NCBI GenBank assembly: GCA_028095005.1
Contig: CM051460.1
Span: 82,973,676-83,037,675 of the forward strand
Source: Rhynchospora pubera
Lineage: Eukaryota; Streptophyta; Magnoliopsida; Poales; Cyperaceae
DNA: 64,000 nucleotides
Direction: 5' to 3'
A model generated the notes under the pieces. That model made no database searches, was not told the origin of the DNA, and saw only the letters and a list, made by a program, of their open reading frames with translations. Shown here piece by piece: positions 36,245 to 47,972 of this stretch. Made by a program: the position numbers and the translations under genes. Every line of letters begins with the position of its first letter. Position 1 is the first letter of the stretch.

Positions 36245-36650
36245 ACGTTTTGTTAGAAATTCATTATTGGTACTTACCCTCCAGACACATCAACACCCTT
36301 CAACTTTTTGTTAAAATTCCTTTCGAAACTGACTCAACCTTTTAGCAACAGCAAGATACAGTAATTGTTCAAGATGCTACTTGAATCCACTTATATGTTC
36401 AGAAGTCTGAGATTCGTTATCAAGTGACAAATCACCATTCAACCCCAAGCCAGGATCATGCCAATTCGATGAGCCGTCAAATGTCAAGCTGCCTCTGATT
36501 AGAGCTCTATGATCTTCAATAAACCACTCTCCTCAGAAAACAAAATTATATAAAAATACAAAACAAATTTCAAAACAAATCCCATATAGGCACAAGTCGA
36601 AGCGGTTTTCTCTTCATCTTGCTGATAAGAACCTGTGCATTTTTTTTTTT
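36245..36650 (-). pseudogene. Decayed duplicate of the last two exons of the 37.7-45.3 kb gene
   Basis: It is collinear with 37,720-38,180. Shared phrases include TTCATTATTGGTACTT, GACACATCAAC, GTTCAGAAGTCT, CCAAGCCAGGAT, GATGAGCCG and GGTTTTCTCTTCATCTTGC. The intron between the two exons is shortened, with internal deletions and frame breaks, so it cannot encode the same tail. An old local tandem duplication of the gene's 3' end is the likely cause. Confidence 0.75.
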
Positions 36651-36937
36651 ATTAAAACATATACTTTTGAGTCAACTGTTGAAATGAACAGACCAATAAA
36701 GCTGGGATATATATTCAACCTTTACCTGGCACAGTTTGGTTTTGCAGCAATCCTATAAAACTAATACGTCGATGACTAATGGCTGAGATACTCTTGGCTA
36801 ATTCAGGGTTCTATATCTTCATTTTTGAGAAGTTAGTGCAGTGAATATAATATAGTTTTCATCGTGAATACAGAATTTAACGTCAATGGTATGTCCTTGT
36901 TTGCAAATAAAGTACTGAAGTAATTTGAAAATGAAAA

Positions 36938-37045
36938 CAATATATGCAATTGCAAACGGTGAATTATACTTCTTTATTAGTAGGTAATGAGAAGTGGTGG
37001 GCTAAGCCCACTTGTTTCAAAAAAAAAAAACAATATATGCAATTG
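36938..37045 (+). mobile_element. Very short LINE 3'-end insertion with 15-bp TSD
   Basis: CAATATATGCAATTG occurs at 36,938-36,952 and again at 37,031-37,045. Between them are only 78 bases, ending GAAGTGGTGGGCTAAGCCCACTTGTTTC plus a poly(A) run. This is a target-primed, severely 5'-truncated copy of the LINE family seen at 34,690. Confidence 0.88.
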
Positions 37046-37712
37046 AAGGGTAGTAGGGAGGCAGTTCGACCAGCGCATGACATGGCAAACAAGGCAAGGA
37101 GACTAGTAACTAATTATCAAGGGATACCAGCAGCAAATTTGATGTGTGAACTTGGTATCGGAATGCATATTGAGGAGAGGTTCTTCCAGCAGGTGCAAGA
37201 GGCACCGCCATGATTCTCTTTTATGTTTTTTACCTCGCGATCCCCACTTGCAGTATGTACCACTTAGGCGTAAGGTAGTTTTTGCTTTAATTTTATGTTT
37301 TTTCTCTTTTTCTTCAATTAGTAGGCTTTGGTTTCCAGTAGCTGTAGGGACTAGGCCACTAGGGTACATGGCAACTGCTTCTGACCTTAATTCTCACATC
37401 CCCTATAATTCTTTATACCATTAAAAAAAGTAGCAACTGAAGGTTTCCATTTTCCTCATGTTAACAATACTTCTCAGCAATAGATTTGGACAATTATCAG
37501 AACAAATTTGAAATAACGAAAGCAGTTCACGGATGACAATATGAAATAAGAACTGTATATGATTCGACTGAATCAAAGATGTTGTATATGAAGTGACATA
37601 CAAATTACCGGGCACAAACAATATGAAATAAGAAAACTTGCCAAAGAGCCCAAGCCAAAAGAAAAATAAAATAAAATCTTCAATTGGTTGTACCAGCAAC
37701 TAAAACACAATA

Positions 37713-40700
37713 TCACTTAAATTTCTTAGAAACTTCATTATTGGTACTTGCACTCTCGAGACACATCAACCCTTCAACTTTTTGTCTAAATTCCTTTTGA
37801 AACAGAAACAACTTTTGCTCAACAGCATAATACAGAGAGTCTCGAAGAAGCATCTCAAATTGTCTTATACGTTCAGAAGTCTCAGGTTCTATTTGAAGTG
37901 ACAAATCGACTTTCAATTCCAAGCCAGGATCGTGCCAATACGATGAGCCGCTAAATGAAAAGCTGCCGCTGATTCTCTCTCTATGATCTTTAATTAACCA
38001 ATCTCCTGAGAAAACAAAATTATAAAAATACAATAATAAATTCAATAAATTAATTATAATCAGGGAAATAGAACAAAAACCAGGAACATAAATCGCACCA
38101 TCAAATTTCAAAACAAATCCTATATAAGCATAACTCCAATCTGGTTTTCTCTTCATCTTGCGAATAAAAACCTGCTCATTTTTTTATTCAAACAGAAACT
38201 TTTAGTCAATTGTTAAGATGAACAAGTCTATATACATCAGTTTTTTTTTCCTTTTTTCCCCTTTTTGTCAAATCAGTTTATTTCATTTCTTGCACGTAGA
38301 CCTATTTGGATGTTCCAAAAATGGGAAATAAGATGCCAAAAAGTAAATTTATGTAAAAAAAAAATAGATATATAAGAGGTCTTTATGAGCTACTCACCTT
38401 CCCAGGAAATACTTCTAGACTGAAATTGTATACTTGCACAATAAAGTCAATGTTGCCAATAGATGAAAGCACATTCTGAAATTAATTAATTCGTAGTCCA
38501 TGGAATATTAGTACAACAGAATAGTGTGACTGAAATAATACAGAGAATGAGATAGTGACTACTGAAAAACACTCATCTACAATATATTACCAGAAAACAA
38601 ACACAGCACTAGTGCATACCTTTATCTTATTGCATGTTCCTGAGAAGAGGTTACCATAAGTTCCAAATGTTTCCTGCACAAACCAAACATAATTGTGTGT
38701 TTAGGACATTTTTAATACATAAGTACATGTAAGGCATGGCCATCCAAAACATAAAATCAAGGTTGCATACATGTATGAATGATCTGACAGAAGGCGCAAT
38801 TTTTTTTGATCTATAGTCACAGACACAGAGGTCAGAAAGATGTCGCCATGAGTTATTTTTTCGAACAATTAATTCCTCAATTTTCTGATCTAGCTCATAA
38901 AGCTGCAAAGAAAATGCCAAATCAGTGAAAAGGAAATGAAATAGAGAAGAGGGTTTTGTCGGATCTTGATGTGGTTGTGCATGTCTGAGTGTATGTGTGA
39001 GGGGTGGAGGGCTTAAAAATAGTAGCAAACCATAGTGATGAGACGGGATCGCATATTTGCAAAAGCATGCTTAACAGTGTCGTTGCTTAAAGGAGATTGA
39101 GCTTGTTCAAGAACTCGACAAAGGAAAAGTAACTGAAAGAGATGGCGGGTGCCAACATGCGATTTGCTGAAAGACAACTTGTGGAGCCAAGTCACAAGTA
39201 ATGCCAGGGAGTGGTTTCCATTGAACAACATTTCATAGAGGCAATGTACTACCTCCAAGCTCCTCAAGTGTTTGCTCTTGGTACTTAGTAGACCCCTTAA
39301 GTCGCTGAGTTGATCCTGTAGACCCTTAAATACATCCATGAACAGCTTGTGCTTTATGGGACCAATTTCCTCACTTTCATATACTTTCAGTTGGTAGAAC
39401 TTTGTGGCATCCACAAGAACATAACAACAAGTACTATCAAGAGTGATACAGTCCTCCACAACTGCTTCACCATCTATACTAACTAGACTTAAATTAACCT
39501 TTTTCCCATCAAAGGGGACCAACCAGGACTTATCATTGGACAGGCCAAGCTGGTGTTCATGCTCCATATGTACCATATGGGACTTCAGATCTAGGAATGA
39601 CTTGTTGCAGGTGTAGCAGCACATATATTTCCATGACTTATTAAGCTTAAACCAGGTAATCCCTTCCCACCCACCACCATACCTGCTATCAAAGCAAGCT
39701 TGTTCGGAATGCTCTACTATGTCAGAGACTGGAATCAGAAAAAAGGTACAAGGATCATTATTAGCCCGCCCAAAGCTCTCCATTAAGGTTGAATCAATGT
39801 TATCAAGGAATGAATGTGCCATCCAAGATGATTCTTCTGTAGCTGATTGGGGTTGATAATCAGAATACTCTTCAGATGTGGCCCCTGCACTGTGCCCGTC
39901 ATCAGAATACTCTTCAGATGTGGCCACTTCACTGTCCCCGTCATCAGAATACTCTTCAGATGTGGCTACTTCACTGTCCCCGTCATCAGAATACTCTTCA
40001 GATGTGGCCACTTCACTGCCCACGTCATCAGAATACTCTTGACGTCTGGTCCCTTCACTGTCCACATCATCAGAATACTCTTCAGGTCTGGTACTTTCAC
40101 TGTCCCCGTCATCAAAATACTCTTCAGGTCTTGTCCTTTCACTGTACTCATCACTCTCGAGCTTTTCTTCAGCAGGCCCTTCTTCTGATGATCCTTTTGT
40201 AAATATCTGTAAAGACAAAATAATTGATGTAAAGAATCATTCTAAACTACCTCCAGTTACACAAATGGTTATAAAATTAAGGTTTGCCTGACGCTTAGTA
40301 GGTCAAACATAGCTCACAGCTTCAAGTTCATCACATTTCACTCAAAATACCCCCTAGGAATCAATCCATTCGAGAAAATTTTAGAGTCAAGTTTCAGACT
40401 TTATAAGCTCATAGCAATTGTTTCTTTGCAGAAAGCTCAAGCCGACATGCATAAACACTCATGACTTTATAATAAGTTAAAAAAAAAAAGGTCAAAGCCT
40501 TTTATCCCAAACAAGTTGAGCTAGGCTAGAAATGACACCCCGACCCTGGTCATTTCTTGTATATGGCTGACTTTATAATAAGTTAAACCTAATAAATTAC
40601 TTTATAGCTCACAGCTCTCCATGCAAATATATTACTTTCTTCCGGCAATTAATCTAACATAAGATACTGACTATTTTGGATCAACATGCATAAACACTCG

Positions 40701-43700
40701 TGACTTTATAATAAGTTAAACCTAATAAACCTTTCAATATATTTCACCTACGAAGGGCAAAATATTTTACATTTTATTAGTTAGAAATCTATAATCTATA
40801 ATAAAATATTAAAATTATAAATGAGAGTAGTAAAATTTTCAGCTCAGGTAGTACTTGATTGAAAATCTTTCCAGCTCAATATCTAATTGACTTGACTAAT
40901 AAAAAACCCAAAAATGTCGCAAGGATGTCTCACTCAAGCTGGATTGCTTGCAGCTTTCTAGCATCAAACTTACATAACTAACATACTGCCACCAGGGGAA
41001 GAAGTATATCATAAAAAGGGCTTTGCACCACCCCTGATTGGAATTGAATCATAATATTTAAGCTAAAATTAATAAAATCATTAACAAATATAGTAATCCG
41101 TCCCCCACCCCCCGACTCCTAATTCTAATTTCCCAGGTCCACCCCCGTCTGCCAACAGGTAACAGGCAGGACTTCACAGACATGGAAGTAAAATTAAACA
41201 AGCAGTTATTGACACCGACAAGACTTGGCATACAAAACAGCATCAGGTAGTACTCGATTCAAAATCTTTCAAGCTCTCTATCTGACTGACTCAACTAGTA
41301 AAAAACCCAAAAATATGCAGAAATGATGGCTCACACCCCCTCACCCCACCCCGGTCCCAAATCTAATTCCCAGCTCCTCCCTCACAAGTAAGTTCTCTTA
41401 CCTCAACAGGATGCTCTTCCAATTTAGCCACCTCAAGCTCAAGACTGCTCAATAAGTTGTACAATTTCATCTGTCAATTGCAAAAGGAAGATTTGCCTTA
41501 GTTGCTCTGAGGGATAAAAAAAATAACATGCACTCCCACAATAAGCATATATATGATTTCTTACCTGCAAGAAAGATCTCATCAGAGGCAAAATATACGT
41601 TCGCAGGTCGAGGGCACAGAGATGGCCGACCTGAGGCTCCAAGCTCTCTAGCTCGCACTGTAATTGGAACTGATCCAACTCCAATGGCTTCATCTGCAAA
41701 ATTAGAAGTCAGAGAATGGAATCAACAACAAAACAAATAATGATGGAAAACAAGGGTTCTGAAATCCCAAACCTCAAATTTAAAGCCACTTTGAAGCCAG
41801 GGATAGCGAAAGGATGCCCATGGTTTTTCAGAGATAAGTGCAGAAAATCGAGATTTGACAGCCAAAGCAACATGCATTAAAGAGAACACCTTGTCCTCCA
41901 CTTTCTTAAAAACTTCAGAGGCTTCAGCAGGGACCTGCGTGATAGAAGTACTGCAAGGTGCACTGCACAACCAAGAGGGGATGCTCCACTCACCACAGCA
42001 CAGAGATTTTGTCATGGCAGGATCCATAACAAAACAGTCATCGTCAACAGAGAAAGAAACAAGATGCAAAATTTCAGTATTATTCCAGTTCACATCGCGT
42101 TTATTCAGACCCAATTTTCCATTTCGAGAACACACTGCAGCTTGCATCACTAGCTGGCACATCTTATTCACTAAAAAGATAAAAAAGCAGAGAGCTTCCT
42201 TACCCAAGAAACAGAAGGAAAGAGGTGAGTGTGCTAGAGTACATCCCAAAAAAAGCACCCTGTCACTTGGGGAAAGGTGGGTAAGGATATTCTCAAAAGC
42301 TAGGACAGTCATTTTCGTCAAGTAACCTCTCGAAAGCAGCGAATAAGAAGCCATCTTTTCTTTGGCTATCAAGACCTGGAAGCTCTTTCCCAATTTTTCT
42401 AGAAGTTCACTCCTCAGGGGGTCCTTAGATAGAGGCCATTTCAAAGAGCAAAACTGATCACAGCCACCACAAACGTCAGCTTTACTGACACACGTGTGAT
42501 CTAGATACATTCTGGAGAGCAGATCGATCGCACCTTGAAGATGAATAGGCTTCCAGACCATCTTACAAAGAGCATCAACAAACCTTTGCTCAGTTGGAAT
42601 GTCTTCGGGGGATGGCCATATGTCAATTCCATGAAAGATTGGGAAGTGGTCACTCTTCAAGTGACCGATGAGGGATTTGTCTTCTTTGAACCAACGAAAG
42701 CAACCAGGTTTGGGGCAGATGTAGATCTCCCATGTACCATGAAGTTTGTAAAACAGTACTGTTTCTGACAGGAGATCTCTCAGACATGAACTCCCGAGAA
42801 GAGCACAGTGCTTGTCAAGTATAGATGCAGGCACGACCAACAATTTTTGTCTTTCTGTGGGTTCGAAACAAACAAAAGAAAATTAAAGAATGATAACTAG
42901 AGCACAAAATCGTGTATTGGCCTCGTGGTATAAACAGGTGCTATATTAATGGACGGTTTATACACTATAATAGCCTCATTGATGCTTCCAAAGGTACAAA
43001 CGTGAAGGCATATATTTAAGGAGGTCTCGCCGCAGATCAGAATGCCATTGATTAGTAGGTTCAGACTGTTCAGAAAAGAACTAATACCAGTAGTCACTCA
43101 AAAGCTATTTGAATTATTTAAAAACGAAGGCACTTGAACCTCAGCACTTGCTGAAAAGTGCTATTCCAATGTTGCCTAAGAAAACAGAAGAAATGAACTG
43201 GAATGGGATCTACCATTTAATAATATTATTAAACATTTTTGAGAAATTACACTTTTTGGTAGACCAGCATAACTATGGCTATGGAATTATGTTTCTTTTC
43301 CAGCTCAACACTTAAGGGAGCAAATTAAAAAACTCGATCGATATGAGGTAAGCCTCAGAGGAAAATGAAAATTATATCCATGCCTGTTTGTTGAAGGGAA
43401 TCCCAGTATAAAGTAGCCCGGGCCTCATCTATCGCCAATGCAGATTTTTCTGGCCGGCAAGAATTCATCAGACAACAGGAGGGACCAAACGGACTCTTCA
43501 TTTTGGGTGATGGGGTTTTTGAATGGAACTCCATCTTTACTTCTCTCTTTGATCCTCCATCTTCTTTTAGATATGCACCATGGTATATCTGTGCAATAGA
43601 GATAACAGAATCATATAATCACTATTAAAATATTAGGTAGACCGTATCGCCTATCCAATATCTATATCATATGCCCATCTAATAAGGATGCAGAAGCTGG

Positions 43701-45291
43701 TTTGTGATACTTGGTCAGCATGTTTTTCATTGTAAGATTCTAGCAATAACATTGCAAAACCAAGCATGATTTTTTTTTAAAAAAAAAAAGAAAGAAAAGA
43801 AAATGGGAAGTTCCCCTGTGACATATGACAGATTACCATCTTATGTATAGATCTGACTATCTCGACCTTAGTAGAGTCTGATGTAAAGTTGTCATAGTGA
43901 GCATCTGCAAATATAAAATATTAAAACAATATTAATCCGTGAAGAATCTCTGATGCACTATTCAGTTTCTTTTCTTTTTTTTTCAGCACAAACAATAGAC
44001 AAACAATAGACAATGTACTTCCAATTTCTTGAATCACTTGAAATCCTCAGCCTAAGAATATAATAATAATAACGAAGTTGCATTCTTGGGCAGTTATGAA
44101 AATGAATTTCAAGAGGATCAGGAAGCTCCAATTAATAGAACCAAATAATAAATCGAAAAATTATTTGGTTAAAAGTTGAAGAGAAGTTATAGAATACAGA
44201 AGATTTATTTTTGTACAAATTCTGATGCATCAAGATTTAAACAAACAAGAATGACTATCTGAAGTAGATTCTGATATCAGATATAAGCCTGAAAATGAAT
44301 ATAAATACAGGGATGTATAAGCAATTCTAAAAAATTGAAGGCTTTGCTCAAGTTTTGAGAAGGAAAAGGAGAGGGAAGGAGTGGGAGTCAATTCCCCTTG
44401 GCATTCTTTGCCCCTTCATTCACCTCTTCTACAGCAAAGTTGGACACTTTTATGCACTCATATATGTAAGTAAAATTGCAATATTACAAAAAGGAAAAAG
44501 AACTCACAAGCAGTAGTATCGGCAGGATCAATTTCATTAGCCGGTTGTGAGGTGACAAGAAATCGCAAGAGAGAGATGAACTTGTGATCATTCTCAGTCA
44601 ACAACTGCACCTCCTTACCAATCATGTAGTCATACATCAGGCACCGCATATTAAATCTGTGCATCAGCATCAATGGTGAGAACTTGCTCTGATATTTCGC
44701 ATCCAAGAAAGAAGCCAAATTCACCAAGTGCAACAACTCCTCAATTGGACTGCAATTTTTCATGCCTGCTTCAAACTGAAAGACAGAATTTTGGAAAATT
44801 TGGCGCAGCTCCTCTGTTAGTGCTGAGATAAGCGGCCATGCGAGATCCCTTAATTCCTTTAGCAGGGCCGTGACTATTGGTTCCGAGCTTAGAACCTTCT
44901 CTTGCTCCTCCTTTCGCGTTTCTCCAGTCGTGAGCAGTTTGTTTATATGGTCGTGCTTCTTCTGATACTTTTTAATTCGCCTAACGAGGGTTCTTAGAAC
45001 GGAGATCGCCATTGTCTGGCTCAGTTCCTCTGCAAGGGCTGAGATAAACTTCGATCTGAGCTCCCCTAACTCCCCAATTACAGCCTCAACGATCGGTTCG
45101 GGTAAAGGCGGCTTCTTTTGCTTCTGTAAGGATCTGGACTTCTTCTTTTGCTTCTGTGAGGTTTTTCTATTAGCGATCGATGTGCCCGTATGGGATATTG
45201 GGTTGCGCATCGCTTCATAGTGACAAATGCGCTCGTGGACGACGCGTAGGACGGGGCGAAGGCGATCAGGAGACGACTCGCGGCTCGCCAT
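37713..45291 (-). CDS. 12-exon gene, 1,386-aa protein with zinc-finger-like motifs and acidic repeats; possibly DUF629/ubiquitin-hydrolase-related
   Basis: I joined exons by splice borders: 45,291-44,508, 43,904-43,837, 43,588-43,384, 42,854-41,773, 41,693-41,565, 41,470-41,402, 40,206-39,031, 38,902-38,771, 38,673-38,620, 38,475-38,398, 38,171-38,081, 38,005-37,713. These sum to 4,161 bp in one frame. Residues 1-80 are basic (QKQKKKS). Residues 399-422 form C-x4-C-x12-H-x4-H after WEIYIC, then MVWKPIHLQGAIDLL. Residues about 795-895 hold a 14-residue acidic repeat, EEYSDDGDSEVATS. Residues 976-997 have a second Cys/His cluster after KSWKYMC. The W-x-C-x-x-C, H-rich, 'WKP' order recalls plant DUF629 proteins annotated as ubiquitin C-terminal hydrolase-related; no hydrolase domain is visible. 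Intron 3 needs a GC donor. Function is unknown. Confidence 0.65.
39859..40156 (-). repeat. 42-bp coding minisatellite (acidic 14-aa repeats)
   Basis: It lies within exon 7 of the 1,386-aa gene and has about seven units of 42 bp. On the minus strand the units encode EEYSDDGDSEVATS and variants (for example TRPEEYSDDVDSEG). The outer units are more diverged than the central three, as expected for recent internal expansion. The unit length keeps the frame, so copy number can vary without disrupting the protein. Confidence 0.92.
40463..40587 (-). mobile_element. Intronic RTE/SINE-like 3' fragment with 19-bp TSD
   Basis: GACTTTATAATAAGTTAAA occurs at 40,463-40,481 and 40,569-40,587, flanking about 87 bp. 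On the minus strand the insert contains CTCAACTTGTTTGGGATAAA and AGGCTTTG, then a T-rich tail. This phrase is typical of plant RTE LINE and related SINE 3' ends. It lies in intron 6 of the 1,386-aa gene. The flanks themselves are an older duplication, repeated at 40,684-40,731. Confidence 0.75.
40847..41316. repeat. Intronic diverged direct duplication, spacing about 398 bp
   Basis: CAGGTAGTACTTGATTGAAA through AAAAAACCCAAAAATG (40,850-40,920) recurs with changes at 41,245-41,316. Both lie in intron 6. This is an old tandem duplication with no coding content. Confidence 0.7.
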
Positions 45292-45452
45292 GGATGTGAT
45301 GTGAAGTCCGATGTATAAGGCTCGTAAGTTTGGGAGATTTTAGGAAGATTTAAATTTGTTTCGAGCGGCTTTACGGGTTCGATATAAAGGAAAGGAGGCG
45401 AGATTCAGATTATTTTTTATTTTATTTTATGAATTCATAGTCCGACGAAGGG
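45292..45452 (-). promoter_or_regulatory. Proximal 5' region of the 1,386-aa gene
   Basis: Only about 160 bp separate the ATG (45,291) from a hAT element. On the minus strand CCTTTATATCGA (about 45,390-45,380) is a possible TATA box some 90 bp before the ATG. Anything further upstream is transposon. Confidence 0.4.
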
Positions 45453-46948
45453 ATAGGGACTAGGGGTGCCGACGGTATAACGTTTGACGTTTACCGTGCA
45501 CGTTCCGTGCCAACGGAACGGTTGGCGGAATAGAATTTCATTACGTGGTACGTAACGAAACGGATGACGGAACTGTGTCATGTAACGTTGGAACCAGCGA
45601 AACGACAAACGAAATGGTATGTACCGTGCACGTGTCATATTCGTTCCGTTCCAAATTCTATGGTTTTACAATTCTAACCTATAGCAGAGGAGGGGAGTTA
45701 ATTGGGATAATATATTCTCGACCCAGCTGTACAGCCTAGGGTTATCCGCCGCTCTCTCTCTCTTTCTCCGCCTCACTCCTCCTTTGTTTTTCTCTCGAAA
45801 AATCCAGATGGAGAGCAAGCTCTCGCCTCTCTTCTCCTCATTTCTCCGATCATACCAAAGCCTCTCTTCTCAGATCAGACCATGAAAACGATGGACCACA
45901 ACTTCTCACCTCTCTTCTCCGATCAGACCATAGCCTCTCACCTCTCTTCTCCAATTAGACTTGAGCTTTGAAGCCATGGCAGATGAGCTGTCGGACTTGA
46001 GCTTTGATTCCCCTTTTCCCCTTCTCTGGGTTTGAGTGGTGGCAAAAACGATGTGGCTGTCAGATTTGAGCTTTATTTGAAGCCATGCCAGTTGAGCTTC
46101 TCCTTCATGGTTTAGGTCAGAAGATAAGTTCTTGGTTAGAAGATTTTTTGGAAAGATTTATATACCTATATTGCTTGGTTGGATTTACAATTTGTGTTTT
46201 TTTCCTCAATTAATTTTTTCCAAAGACTTGATAGTATTTATTAACTGCAAAAAAATTCTGTTGTTGCATATACTGGTAAGAATGTAGCAATTGCAAAAAA
46301 AATTATGTTGTCTGTTTACTGTTGTTGCATATACTGGTACAATAGATCAGTAAGTGAGAAAGTAACATAAATTATGAAATGCAACTTATTAATATAAGTT
46401 TGAAATGCAATTGATTGATATCTTTTTGTCTCTGTTACTGGCCGCAGGGTGTCTTTGTCTCTGCTACTTTTCCTCGGATGGTTCGCCAACAAAACAATAT
46501 CAGTATAGTCTCCCTCGGTGCCTCTGACAGCTTTTCATAGCATAGTTTTTGGTTTTTTTTTTTACTTTTTCTTTTTGGTTTTCTGGGGTAATTATACCCC
46601 TTTAATTAGCTTTATTTTTTTCCTTTACCCTCTGACTAAACTTGTAAACTTTCTCCTTTATTATAAAAAGAAGAGGGCACGATCCCATTTGTTACTTAAA
46701 AAAAATTTGCTTGATATTCTTTTTGTAAAATTCCATATTTTTTAAGGTAATTTGCGATTCAAATTTTTAACGTTAAAAAACGTTCTTGAACGTTCATAGA
46801 ACGGAACAGCAACGGCATCAAATTTTGTGCTGTTTATTCAACAGAACGTCAAACGTAAAAAAAATTATATACCGTTATTCCAACGGAACGGAAACGTATA
46901 AGTGGGTTTCCGTTGCCGTTAGACACGTTAAACAGGCCTAATAGGGAC
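45453..46948. mobile_element. hAT-type transposon, 1,480 bp, 8-bp TSD ATAGGGAC
   Basis: ATAGGGAC flanks both sides (45,453-45,460 and 46,941-46,948). The element starts TAGGGGTGCCGACGG and ends CGTTAAACAGGCCTA, giving short imperfect inverted ends (TAGGG/C...). Both subterminal regions are crowded with AACG/CGTT motifs, as in hAT transposase-binding regions. The middle (45,740-46,130) is GC- and CT-rich, like a captured 5' untranslated region, with repeats of CTCACCTCTCTTCTCC. No transposase is present, so it is non-autonomous. Confidence 0.85.
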
Positions 46949-47340
46949 CGAATCATTCTTTTCTATGTTTATTTTTTTTGTTAATTAAGAGGGAATAATC
47001 AATGCCGCTACTTTTCCAAAAAAAAAAAAAAGAAAGGTGTTCTTCCAAATATATAATGCTACTACCGAAATTTATATTTTTATTTTTCTTGTGCTCTTTT
47101 TAGTGATTTAATTATATCGCAAATTGTATATGATCAAATTTAACAAATCATGATCTATTTGTTGTCTGTCATTTTTTTTTGTAGGCATGATTTCATTAAA
47201 AATCCAAGAAAAAAGGATTACAATTCTGTTAAAAGAAAAAGTTGGGTAAGTGAACCCAGTACATGTAATCCCATTGATGCGGCTCTAAATTGTTCGTATG
47301 TAGTTGCAAATGAAGTTTGATTGGCTCCTGAACACTATGA
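46949..47340. other. AT-rich spacer between two transposons
   Basis: Several A and T homopolymers (for example 47,019-47,031). No coding potential or terminal motif is recognised. Confidence 0.5.
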
Positions 47341-47759
47341 GTAGGAATCCAAATCAGCTGTTGCGCGACAAGCTGTGTCGCGCGGCACATCGAACCGTTC
47401 GTGAAATCCGACGGCTCAGCTATTTTTTTTTTGTGTTCCCTCTCTTATCGATATCGGATTGGATTTGCGATCAGTTTCACCCGTTTTCTTTTCTTCGACT
47501 CTTCTCCTCTCTCTCGCAAATGAACCAAACCACCGTCTCTCTCGCTCAGATGAACCCTGGATTGAAGGACGAAGGTCAAGCCTCCGCTTCCTTTCTCCTC
47601 CTCTCACTCGCACACCACCCTCAGCCTCCATTTCTCTGCCTCTTTCTCTCTCGACCTCACCATCTCTCCCTTCACTCAAGCACCATTGGTGACCTCAAGA
47701 AGCCCCTCGTCGCCCCCTTCTTTCTTTCCCCGTCAACACAGAGAAACTCCCCTCTCCTC

Positions 47760-47972
47760 TCTCAAGACAGAAGATAGCCTCACCACCACCAATCACACTC
47801 TCCCTTCTCTCAGGTCCCTCCCTTTCTCTTTTCCCTTATCCTTCGTCTTTTTGTTTTCGCATTTGACTTCTATTCTCCTCTCCCTCTGATTTTGTTGCAG
47901 GAGAACGTTTTCGCTCTACGATCAGATTAATCTTATAGATACTGTCCCTGATGATCAGCTCCGTTTCCAAGG
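47760..47972 (+). pseudogene. Captured exons of an NDUFAF3/Mth938-domain-like gene, copy 1
   Basis: The exon 1 remnant ends CCTTCTCTCAG at 47,813 before a GT donor. Exon 2 runs 47,901-47,972 after TTTGTTGCAG. Joined in phase they give ...NHTLPSLR then FSLYDQINLIDTVPDDQ. I recognise this as the N-terminal signature of the plant DUF498/Mth938 family, related to the mitochondrial complex I assembly factor NDUFAF3. The rest of the gene (the conserved domain exons) is absent. Family identity rests on memory of this motif. Confidence 0.5.

Larger units (their letters stand above)
32821..38255. repeat. Large direct duplication, copy A (over 5.4 kb, nearly identical)
   Basis: Every position corresponds to position +25,745 in 58,566-64,000. 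Differences I found by eye are 33,269 (G against A) and 33,332 (G against A); even homopolymer lengths agree. The left edge is sharp at GACAGAAAGC: the bases before it differ completely (...TTCCTC here, ...GGACGTG in copy B). Copy B runs off the window end, so the true length is larger. Copy A contains part of the gag-like relic, LINE and Helitron remnants, and the last exons of the gene at 37,713-45,291. Confidence 0.95.

Noticed and set aside
39847..40202. Plus-strand repetitive frames of about 110 codons (IRILFRCG- and HQNTLQMW-type)
   Set aside because: They are antisense readings of the acidic minisatellite in exon 7. The minus-strand frame continues into conserved sequence and fits the splice model.
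47304..47889. 157-codon and overlapping Ser/Leu/Pro-rich frames at the left end of the 4.2-kb transposon
   Set aside because: They start in the terminal inverted repeat and cross a CT-rich leader and an intron. The supported reading is the spliced exon pair.
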